A DNA stretch of 64,000 nt from Streptomyces sp. AC512_CC834. Its GTDB lineage: Bacteria > Actinomycetota > Actinomycetes > Streptomycetales > Streptomycetaceae. This document shows, piece by piece, positions 34,697 to 41,747 of the stretch (positions are counted from its first letter, which is position 1; each line of letters starts with the position of its first letter). The stretch is from the NCBI RefSeq assembly GCF_019049325.1, contig NZ_JAGMUO010000065.1, positions 62,001 to 126,000 on the forward strand, read 5' to 3'. The notes beneath the pieces are model-generated. The model saw only the letters and a list, made by a program, of their open reading frames with translations. It had not been told where the DNA came from and did not search any database. The position numbers and the translations under genes were made by a program.

Positions 34697-34764
34697 AGCG
34701 TCATCCACCGGCGAAGTCGCGAATACATGACCGCCAGGGAGCGGTCGAACGTTTGGAGATTTCC

Positions 34765-35259
34765 ATGTTCGAAGCGATAAATTGGCCGGAGGCCATGGCC
34801 CCCAGCCGCTCCCCCATCCACTTCACCAACGAGCTCGAGGTCGAGGCCTCGCCGGAAACAATCTGGTCCCTGCTCGTGCACCCTGGAACCTGGTCCACCT
34901 TCTACCCGGGCGTCGGACAGGTCCAACTCCTTGACGGCCACGATTCGCTGCGCCTCGGAACTCGATTCGAAACCAACCTGGCCGGCCAGGACGTCTTCGC
35001 CTCCGTACAGGAGTTCCAGCCTGAGACGCGTATCGCCTGGGGCGGGTTTCCCAAGGCTTCGGAAGCATCCAGGGCTTACCACGCCTGGATCATCACACCC
35101 ACGGCGAAGGGGAGCCATCTCTGGACCGAGGAGACGATGCAGGGACCGCTCTGGATCGAATTGGCGAAGCAGGATCCCGAAGTCTTTTGGCGCACGCACG
35201 AGAACCTTCTCGCGGCGCTTGCCGAGGTGGCGAGCGGGCGTGAAAATCAAGCCGGTTGA
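34765..35259 (+). CDS. SRPBCC-family protein
   Basis: A 164-residue protein with the START/Bet v1-like (SRPBCC) pattern: an opening strand (FTNELEVEASPETIWSLLVH), helix, a WSTFYPGVG turn, then paired strands (VFASVQEFQPETRIAW) and a C-terminal helix with ENLLAALAEVA. The family binds hydrophobic ligands; members include cyclases and ligand carriers. ATG 34765 is chosen for its GGAGA site; ATG 34693, overlapping the previous stop as ATGA, is the coupled alternative. It is followed by a paralogue, with which it shares layout and a TEETMQGP/TEETQQGP signature. Confidence 0.82.
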   Translation: MFEAINWPEAMAPSRSPIHFTNELEVEASPETIWSLLVHPGTWSTFYPGVGQVQLLDGHDSLRLGTRFETNLAGQDVFASVQEFQPETRIAWGGFPKASEASRAYHAWIITPTAKGSHLWTEETMQGPLWIELAKQDPEVFWRTHENLLAALAEVASGRENQAG

Positions 35260-35300
35260 CTCGCGAGGCGCATAGAAGTGCTCTCGCCAGGACATCCAGA

Positions 35301-35819
35301 ATGGAAAAACGTGTGATGTATGCCAAAGTTGCTTGGCCCGAACGGTATGACCCGAAACTGTCGGCGCTCTACGCGCTCAATGACATCGACGTGAAGGCGC
35401 CGCCCGAAGTGGTGTGGAAGCTGCTCGTCGACGCCGAGAACTGGTCGAGCTACTTCCCTCCCGAGGATCGCGTCAAGATCCTGACCGGTGAGTCGGAACT
35501 GGCTCTCGGAACCAACTTCAGCCGAGTGACGGTTGGATTCTCCATGACTCTCGACGTGACGGAGTATGAGCCGTTCGCCAGGCTCGCGTGGGAGACGACA
35601 GTCGACGGCGACGAAACGGGTTCGAGCGCATACCACGGCTGGGTCATCACACCTACGGACGATGGTTGTCACGTGTTGACCGAGGAAACACAGCAGGGCC
35701 CCTTCTTCGTCGAGGAACTCGGACGTAAGCATCCCGGTGCGCTTTACCGCTATCACCAGGACTGGGTCGAGCGCCTCGCCCGTGCCGCAGAGGCGGAGGC
35801 GGCAAGGTCTGCGGCCTGA
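35301..35819 (+). CDS. SRPBCC-family protein (paralogue)
   Basis: A 172-residue SRPBCC protein with the same plan as its neighbour: LNDIDVKAPPEVVWKLLVDA, WSSYFPPEDRV, TLDVTEYEPFARLAWET, YHGWVITPTDDG and TEETQQGPFF. The similar blocks in identical order point to a tandem duplication followed by divergence, or a heterodimeric pair. ATG 35301 follows AGGA by 9 nt; ATG 35316 is an alternative. No catalytic residues can be named. Confidence 0.82.
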   Translation: MEKRVMYAKVAWPERYDPKLSALYALNDIDVKAPPEVVWKLLVDAENWSSYFPPEDRVKILTGESELALGTNFSRVTVGFSMTLDVTEYEPFARLAWETTVDGDETGSSAYHGWVITPTDDGCHVLTEETQQGPFFVEELGRKHPGALYRYHQDWVERLARAAEAEAARSAA

Positions 35820-35934
35820 CCCGCACGACTCAATGAACGTCGGCGAGTCCCCCAAAACCCTTGCGCCGCCGGCATCGTCCGCGGGGTAAGGGCGTTCCGC
35901 ACGGGGGTGGCGTTCCCGCACGGGGGTACGGCCC

Positions 35935-36573
35935 TCAGAACCGCCGGGCCGACTCCTCCGCGTGGGCCATGCGCCGCAGGCTCAGGAGCACCGGTTCGTA
36001 CAGCACCGTAAGAGCGACGGCCGCCTCGACCTGCTCGGCCTCGGTCGGCTGCGCCTCGACCATGTCCAGGTCGGTGACTGCCAGTTGCGCTGCCAGGTGT
36101 CCGTACGGGAGCAGTTGCTCGATGTCGCAGGGATAGCCGAGCCGGACCAGCGCGGCGACCGAGTCGATGAGCCGCCGGTGGTCGGGATTGAGCATGCTCA
36201 GGCCCGATTCGGAGGACCAGCCCAGGTGCTCCAGCAGCCCCTCCACCGAGCCGCGGGCGACCTCCACCGCGGGGTCGTCCTCGGCGGGTTCCTCGGAGCG
36301 GGGCGGCAGCGCCATGGTCACCGCACCCAGCCGCTGGTGGTGGTCAAGGGACTCGTCCTCCGCGGCAATGATCACCTCGCGTGCGGCGGCCACGGGCACC
36401 CTGCCGATCTGGATCAGCGCCCGTACCAGGCGCAGCCGCCGCAGGTGGCTCTCTCCGTACTCGGCCTGGGTGGCGGAGATTCGGCGCCCGGGCTGGAGCA
36501 GCCCTTCGCGCAGGTAGTACTTGATCGTAGCGGTGTTCACACCGCTGCGTTCACTCAACTCCGCCAGCCACAT
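35935..36573 (-). CDS. MerR-family transcriptional regulator
   Basis: A 212-residue regulator with a MerR helix-turn-helix (WLAELSERSGVNTATIKYYL, REGLLQPGRR) and a helical C-terminal region of unknown ligand. ATG 36573 has GGAAGGAG upstream and gives the conserved start; the longer frame to 36609 would cover the repeats described at 36598-36632. It diverges from the DUF4188 gene. Confidence 0.88.
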   Translation of the reverse strand: MWLAELSERSGVNTATIKYYLREGLLQPGRRISATQAEYGESHLRRLRLVRALIQIGRVPVAAAREVIIAAEDESLDHHQRLGAVTMALPPRSEEPAEDDPAVEVARGSVEGLLEHLGWSSESGLSMLNPDHRRLIDSVAALVRLGYPCDIEQLLPYGHLAAQLAVTDLDMVEAQPTEAEQVEAAVALTVLYEPVLLSLRRMAHAEESARRF

Positions 36574-36597
36574 GCCTTGCTCCTTCCGTAAAACAGT

Positions 36598-36632
36598 GCC
36601 ACTATCCAAGCATGGATGGCGCCGCTATCCAA
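36598..36632. promoter_or_regulatory. Direct repeats in the MerR/DUF4188 divergent promoter
   Basis: GCCACTATCCAA (36598-36609) and GCCGCTATCCAA (36621-36632) form a 12-nt direct repeat with an 23-bp period, 25 bp from the MerR start and 19 bp from the DUF4188 start. Read on the minus strand, each copy begins TTGGATAG, so -35- and -10-like hexamers fall inside the repeats. Confidence 0.5.
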
Positions 36633-36650
36633 CACTGAGCGGAGAATCTC

Positions 36651-37157
36651 ATGCGTGTTCCACCGGCACCTGGGCAACGGGTCACCGCCGCGGCCGAGGG
36701 CGATGTCGTCGTCTTCCTCATCGGAATGCGGATCAACCGCTGGCGGGCCGTGCGCCACTGGCTACCGGCCGTGGCCGCGATGCTGCGCATGCTCAAGGAG
36801 CTCTCGAAGGACGGCGACAGCGGGCTGCTGGGCCACCGCGGACTGGGCGGCGGCGGTTCCCGAGTGCAGTCCATCGTCCAGTACTGGGAGTCGAGCGAGA
36901 AGCTGCTCGCCTACGCCTCCGACCAGGGCGGGCAACACCGGCCCGCGTGGGCGGCGTTCAACCGCCGGGTGCGGGGCAGCAACGGCGCCGTGGGGATCTG
37001 GCACGAGACGTATGTCGTCCCGGCCGGTTCGTACGAGTCGATCTATGTCGACATGCCACCGGCCGGTCTGGGTGAGGCATGGGGCGTCGAACCCGTGAGT
37101 CGGCGCGGGGAGCGGGCCGCACAGCGACTGGAGAGCGGGGCCGGCCAGAAGCGGTAG
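36651..37157 (+). CDS. DUF4188-family (monooxygenase-like) protein
   Basis: A 168-residue protein matching DUF4188: DVVVFLIGMRINRWRAVRHW near the start, LLGHRGLGGGG, VQYWESSEKLLAYA, HRPAWAAFNRRVR and VGIWHETYVV. The fold is thought to be a dimeric alpha/beta barrel, and some relatives are annotated as monooxygenases or phenylacetaldoxime dehydratase-like, without proof for this branch. It diverges from the MerR gene with 77 bp between and is its likely target. Confidence 0.85.
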   Translation: MRVPPAPGQRVTAAAEGDVVVFLIGMRINRWRAVRHWLPAVAAMLRMLKELSKDGDSGLLGHRGLGGGGSRVQSIVQYWESSEKLLAYASDQGGQHRPAWAAFNRRVRGSNGAVGIWHETYVVPAGSYESIYVDMPPAGLGEAWGVEPVSRRGERAAQRLESGAGQKR

Positions 37158-37388
37158 GGGGGTGTGCTCCGGCCAGGAAGCGGCTCGACGGGGCTCGCCG
37201 GAAGGCGTGTCGTACACACTGTTGGGAATGCCCGTCCTCAGGGCTCGGGGAGAACTCGTCGTCGGTGTGCTTCGGGAAGACCGCCTCCCTTCCGGTACGC
37301 CTGCCGAGCCGGGAAGAGCAAAAGGTTCGACCCCTCTCACGCCGGGACGAGGCCCCACGAAGGGGCGGAGGACCGAGCCGCTCCGGAG

Positions 37389-38294
37389 TCAGGCGTCGTG
37401 GAGACTGACGGCCTGATTCTGCAGGGCCGCCACCATCGCTTGTGCCTGGGCAGAGGGGCTCGGCCGGGTCACAACGACTGTCGCACGGCCGGGCCAGTGG
37501 CTGTCGGTGACGGCCACGGCCCGTACGCCCCTCGGCAGGGCCGGAAGGGCCAGGTCAGGGATGACAGTGATGCCCAGGCCTGCCGCGACCAGGCCGAGGC
37601 GTGTGGACCAGCCGCGGGCGGTGTGGGCGATGTGGGGGTCCGACAAGGTCGGCCAGGCTCCGAACTGCGGCTCGCCTGCCGCGCCGTCCCCGGCAACCCA
37701 CTGTTCGTGGGCCAGGTCCGACACGGTGATGCGGTCGTGGCCCGCGAACCGGTGCGTGTCCGGGACGACCACCAGCAGGTCGCCTTGGAGTACTGCCGTC
37801 TGACGCAGTTCGCTCAGGTCATAGTCCGGCAGGCCGTGACCGACCCCGATGACGGCCACTTCCAGCCTGCCGGTCCGTAGCCGACGGACCAGGGCGGGCG
37901 TCGAGGCTTCCTCCACCACGACGGCGAGACCCGGATGGCCGGCGGTCACCTCCGCCATCGCTCGCGGGACCAACGCCATGGCGGCAGTGGGGTAGGACCC
38001 GACCGCGAGGCGGCCCGCGAGCCGGTCGCGCAGGCCGGCGAGTTCCAGCTCGGTCGCCGCCAAATCGGCGAGAATCTCTCCCGCACGGCGGACGAGCACC
38101 TGACCCGCCGGGGTGAGCGCCACGCCTCGTCGCCTCCGGTCGAAGATCGGCGCCCCGGCCGCCGCCTCCGTGGCAGCGACCTGACGGGAGATGGCCGACT
38201 GTGTGTAGCCGAGCACCTCGGCGGCCCGGGTGAACGATCCCGCGGCGGCGACCTGGTGAACGACGCGGAGGCCCGCGAGGGTGAACTCAGCCAT
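37389..38294 (-). CDS. LysR-family transcriptional regulator
   Basis: A 301-residue LTTR: GLRVVHQVAAAGSFTRAAEV and LGYTQSAISRQVAATEAAAG form the DNA-binding part, and the effector domain follows with PRAMAEVTAGHPG and GRLEVAVIGV. It diverges from the SnoaL-like gene at 38381, the probable target. About 230 bp with no visible gene separate its stop from the DUF4188 gene. Confidence 0.9.
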   Translation of the reverse strand: MAEFTLAGLRVVHQVAAAGSFTRAAEVLGYTQSAISRQVAATEAAAGAPIFDRRRRGVALTPAGQVLVRRAGEILADLAATELELAGLRDRLAGRLAVGSYPTAAMALVPRAMAEVTAGHPGLAVVVEEASTPALVRRLRTGRLEVAVIGVGHGLPDYDLSELRQTAVLQGDLLVVVPDTHRFAGHDRITVSDLAHEQWVAGDGAAGEPQFGAWPTLSDPHIAHTARGWSTRLGLVAAGLGITVIPDLALPALPRGVRAVAVTDSHWPGRATVVVTRPSPSAQAQAMVAALQNQAVSLHDA

Positions 38295-38380
38295 GACTGG
38301 AACCTAACATGCGCATCCGTCATGGACATCGTGCGTAAGTATCATTGGACCGCATGGCTGGGCGGAGGCAGGATGGCGAC

Positions 38381-38827
38381 ATGACACAGCGATTCAATCG
38401 AAACGACCTCGTGGCACGTCTGGTTCGGGCCGGTGAGCTGGAGGTGTCGGGCGAGGATCCCGCCGAGGCCGCGGCGTATTTCGATACGGAAAGGTTCCGC
38501 TTCCACGGGCCGGACGGCTTCGAGTCGGACTTCGCCGGACTCACCGCCTACTTCGCGTCAGTGCGCGAGGCCTTCGACGACCGGTCGATCCGGCGCGGCA
38601 TCGTGGTGTCCGAAGGCGACCACATGGCCTGCCAGACGTGGATCGAAGGCACCTTCGTCCGTGAGTTCACCCAGTCACCGGCCGGACCGCTGCCGCCCAA
38701 CGGCAAACGCGTCGTGTTCGACCTGATCAACATCTTCCGCTGGGACGACCGAGGACGCCTCGTCGAGGAATGGGTACGCACCGACAACCGCGGACTCTTG
38801 CGTCAACTGGACTCCGAAGGAAGTTAG
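38381..38827 (+). CDS. SnoaL-like polyketide cyclase/ester cyclase-family protein
   Basis: A 148-residue NTF2-fold protein: an N-terminal helix-rich part with FDTERFRFHGPDGFESDFAG, a helix (YFASVREAFDD), then strands RRGIVVSEGDHMACQTWIEG and a C-terminal VVFDLINIFRWDDRGRLVEE. Members of this SnoaL-like/ester-cyclase group include small-molecule cyclases and many of unknown role. ATG 38381 is preceded by a GGAGGCAGGAT stretch. It diverges from a LysR regulator. Confidence 0.8.
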   Translation: MTQRFNRNDLVARLVRAGELEVSGEDPAEAAAYFDTERFRFHGPDGFESDFAGLTAYFASVREAFDDRSIRRGIVVSEGDHMACQTWIEGTFVREFTQSPAGPLPPNGKRVVFDLINIFRWDDRGRLVEEWVRTDNRGLLRQLDSEGS

Positions 38828-39031
38828 CAGGTCGGCCCCCCGGGGGCGAGGTCCGCGGCCGGCGCGCGACACGACCGCCGGCGTTGCCTGCCACGCGCCC
38901 GGGCTCATGCCCGTCGCCGGGATCGCGGAGGACGATCTGCTCCCGGCCGGCAGCACAACCGGCCGCTTCCGCGACGCCCGCCACCGGGGCGGATACGGAA
39001 GGGCAGTTCGTGAAGTGGCCCAGGCGGGGGG

Positions 39032-39412
39032 TCACACGGCGTGGGCGCCGCCGACGAAGGTTCGTTCCGGTGGTGACGCGACGAGTTCGACCATGGTGCC
39101 GGGGCGGAGGTCATCGCCGATGACGCGTGCGATCGCGTCGGTGAGCGCGGCGCCGAGGCGCGCGGTGACCCGGGCGGCGTCGGGGCGGTCGAAGACGCCG
39201 ACGCGGACGCCCAGGACGACCGAGGCTTTCGTGTCCACGGCCTTGCCGCCCTGCGCGAAACGGCCTGCGGGCACTCCGGCCAGCCGGACACTTACGAGGT
39301 CGCGGGCCCACTCGCCATAGACATCGGCAATCGCGTCGGTCAGTGCGGCGACGAGCACGGGTTCCCTACCGGTCAGCCTGCTCTCTGGAAGGTGGACGGT
39401 CAGATGCGGCAT
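39032..39412 (-). CDS. Tautomerase-family protein
   Basis: A 126-residue protein that begins MPHLTVHLPESRL, giving the N-terminal proline after Met removal that defines the tautomerase superfamily, and continues with a helix (VLVAALTDAIADVYG) and a strand, the pattern then repeating (RVTARLGAALTDAIARVIG). The duplicated beta-alpha-beta arrangement fits the fused or MIF-sized group. It diverges from a MarR gene with a palindrome between. Confidence 0.82.
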   Translation of the reverse strand: MPHLTVHLPESRLTGREPVLVAALTDAIADVYGEWARDLVSVRLAGVPAGRFAQGGKAVDTKASVVLGVRVGVFDRPDAARVTARLGAALTDAIARVIGDDLRPGTMVELVASPPERTFVGGAHAV

Positions 39413-39425
39413 AGTGAACCTCGTT

Positions 39426-39456
39426 CCCTTTGAATCTAAAGCTTTTGTTTGCAAAG
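39426..39456. promoter_or_regulatory. Palindrome between tautomerase and MarR genes
   Basis: A 31-bp imperfect palindrome with outer arms CCTTTG (39426-39431) and CAAAGG (39451-39456) around a central AAAGCTTT (39437-39444). Unusually AT-rich for this genome. It lies 14 bp from the tautomerase start and 21 bp from the MarR start, so it is a good candidate operator for both. Confidence 0.6.
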
Positions 39457-39476
39457 GTACTTGGAAGAGATCACTG

Positions 39477-39965
39477 ATGTCCACAGAACCGGACGGTCCA
39501 GCCGTCGAAGAGGCCGTCCGCACCCTGCTGTTGCTCATGCCACGGCTCGTCGGCCGCGCCAAGCGCCTGCCCATTCCGGCGGCGCTCCAGGGCATGGACC
39601 TGGCGCCGCGACACCTCGCGCTCCTGGCCCACCTGGAGTACGACGGCCCCACCAGCGTCAATGAGCTGGCGGCCCGGCTGGAGGTGGCGCCGACGACCGT
39701 CAGCCTCATGGTTGGCGAGCTGTCGCGGCTCGGCATCCTGCGGCGCGCCGCCGATCCCGACGACCGCCGCCGTCGCATCATCGCCATCGCCCCTGCCTTC
39801 GCCGCACCGATCGGCGAGTGGCTGTCCGGCAGCGCCTCCGCCTGGACACGCGTCATGCGCGGTCTCGACCCTGCGGAACGCTCCACGGTCATCACCGCCC
39901 TGCACGCCTACGAGGACGCCTTGGAGCAGGCAGGCTCCCAGCACCACAACGTGCAGCCGCGTTAA
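39477..39965 (+). CDS. MarR-family transcriptional regulator
   Basis: A 162-residue winged-helix regulator with LAPRHLALLAHLEYDGPTSV, ELAARLEVAPTTVSLMVGEL as recognition helix region and a DPDDRRRRIIAI wing. ATG 39477 is preferred over the frame opening at 39414 because the latter runs through the palindrome. It probably represses the divergent tautomerase gene and itself. Confidence 0.9.
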   Translation: MSTEPDGPAVEEAVRTLLLLMPRLVGRAKRLPIPAALQGMDLAPRHLALLAHLEYDGPTSVNELAARLEVAPTTVSLMVGELSRLGILRRAADPDDRRRRIIAIAPAFAAPIGEWLSGSASAWTRVMRGLDPAERSTVITALHAYEDALEQAGSQHHNVQPR

Positions 39966-40070
39966 CCGGCCGGGGCCGAGCCGCGCTGCACATGGCAGAC
40001 TCATCGTGCAGGACGCCGCCCGGGGCGGCAGCACTTCCGGTGCGTCCAGTCGCGGGAGCGAGGAGTGCCC

Positions 40071-40415
40071 ATGAGCGAGAACGATCCGCACATCCATGTG
40101 GATTCGAAGGTGGTGGCCGGCGATGCCGCTGTCCGCAACACGGTGGCAGCCACGTTCGGCCTGGCCGGAGACCTGCCGAGCCTCGTCACCACTGGATGCG
40201 GGCTACGGGTGCCGTATGCCATGACCTCTCCGCGTCCGGATCGTGTCACCTGCCTCGCCTGCCGTGAGCACGCGCGGCGCGAGCACCAGCGCTTCGCGGA
40301 GCAGGTCGACCGCTTGAGCCGCATGCCGGGATCGACCATCAGTCCCGCCGAGGCAAAGCCGGCAGCAGACACGCATCGCGACCTCGCGCAGAGGTTTTCC
40401 GACGCGGAGGACTGA
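40071..40415 (+). CDS. Hypothetical protein
   Basis: A 114-residue soluble protein, start supported by GGAGT 5 nt before ATG 40071. It opens SENDPHIHVDSKVVAGDAAV and has VTTGCGLRVPYAMTSPRPDR followed by VTCLACREHARREHQRFAEQ, with three cysteines in a C-x(16-18)-C-x2-C arrangement that could bind a metal, then a charged helix. The appearance is that of a small conserved Streptomyces protein, but I do not recognise the family and cannot offer a function. Confidence 0.6.
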   Translation: MSENDPHIHVDSKVVAGDAAVRNTVAATFGLAGDLPSLVTTGCGLRVPYAMTSPRPDRVTCLACREHARREHQRFAEQVDRLSRMPGSTISPAEAKPAADTHRDLAQRFSDAED

Positions 40416-40584
40416 GTCCGTACCCGGCGCTACTACGGGGTTGACGCGCGCCCTGCAGCGCGACGGACCGCCAATGCGTCTGCCTCGGACTCGCTCCGAC
40501 CGGGCCCGAGCGGTTGTGGTTCGTGGACGGCACAGCCCCGCACACCGCTGAGACCTGCCTCGTCACGGCCTTCCGCCACACCAT

Positions 40585-41460
40585 TCAAATGACCGGTGGG
40601 CGGCCCAAGCGCGTCATTCGTGCCACGGTTGCCCACCGCATCGGCCGACGCGGGCCGCCCGACACGCGCACCCCTTCGGCGAAGCCCGCCGCCCAGGCCC
40701 GCAGCCCGCCCCACGAGCGCGTCCGCGCCACGGTCAGCAGGGTCCACACCCCGAGGTAGGCCGGGACCAGCAGGGCCGGCAGATGCCGTTTGGCGAGCCA
40801 CACCCGGTTGCGGGCCGTCATCCGGTAGTAGACCGCATGCCGGGCCGGTGACGTCCAGGGGTGCTGGAGCAGCAGCGACGGCTCGTACACCACCCGCCAC
40901 CCGTCATCCAGCGCCCGCCACGCCAGATCAGTCTCCTCATGGGTGAAGAAGAACGCGTCCGGCCAGCCGCCGATCCGCTCCAGCATCCGCATCGAGAGCG
41001 CATGCCCGCCGCCCAGGAACGTCGTCACCTCACCGCCGCGCATCGGGTCCCTGGCCCGCAGCCGCGGCACATGCCGACGCTGGGTGCGGCCGCGCTCGTC
41101 GGCGATCCGGAACGACACGATCCCCAGCCGCTGATCGCCCTCGTACATCGAGGCCAGCTTCGCGAACACGTCCGTGCCCGTGAGCAGTCCGTCGTCGTCC
41201 AGGTCGACGACGACGTCCACGTCACCGTGTGCCCGCAGGTGCGCGACGGCCACGTTTCTGCCACCGGACACGCCCAGGTTCTCGTCCAGCTCCACCCCGT
41301 CCACTCCCGCGGGCAGTTCCGGCAGCGCGCTGCCATTGCCGACCACCACGATCCGCGCGGCCGGCAGCGTCTGATGAGCCACCGACTCCAGCAGGGACCG
41401 CAATGCGGCGGGCCGGTTGCCCATGGTGAGGATCGCGATCCCCAGACGTGGATGACTCAC
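40585..41460 (-). CDS. Family 2 glycosyltransferase
   Basis: A 291-residue GT-A fold glycosyltransferase. Visible motifs are GIAILTMGNRPAALRSLLES at the N-terminus, VVVGNGS, DENLGVSGGRNVA, the metal-binding DLDDDGLL, GGGHALSMRML and HEETDLAWR as the catalytic-base segment. It probably transfers a rhamnose- or similar nucleotide-sugar-derived unit to an acceptor. GTG 41460 has GGAG 7 nt upstream. It is divergent from the fused ABC exporter, so it may modify the cargo of that exporter. Confidence 0.88.
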   Translation of the reverse strand: MSHPRLGIAILTMGNRPAALRSLLESVAHQTLPAARIVVVGNGSALPELPAGVDGVELDENLGVSGGRNVAVAHLRAHGDVDVVVDLDDDGLLTGTDVFAKLASMYEGDQRLGIVSFRIADERGRTQRRHVPRLRARDPMRGGEVTTFLGGGHALSMRMLERIGGWPDAFFFTHEETDLAWRALDDGWRVVYEPSLLLQHPWTSPARHAVYYRMTARNRVWLAKRHLPALLVPAYLGVWTLLTVARTRSWGGLRAWAAGFAEGVRVSGGPRRPMRWATVARMTRLGRPPVI

Positions 41461-41747
41461 AGGTGAACTCCGATCGACTTCTCGACCGACGCAGCCTATC
41501 CGCACACCACCACCCCGCTCGGGACCACCTCACCGCCCCGTCCCGGCGCTGCCCCCACCAACGTCGGCGATTCGGCCAACCGCCCTGCTCCGCACACCCG
41601 TTGCCGTCTTTGGGTCCGTGCATCCACCACACGCCGTCACGCGCTCTGTCCCGGGATTTCGGGAACGACCGAAACACATGTGTTCGATATCCCGGCGGGG
41701 TCGTTGAGCTCCACGACCATGCTGGACGACCGTCAAGGGGACCGACG

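Noticed and set aside
41665..41690. Palindrome around AACACATGTGTT as a LexA/SOS box
   Set aside because: The half-sites CGAAC and GTTTCG are separated by 6 bp instead of 4 and one arm carries an extra T, so it does not fit the actinobacterial SOS box.
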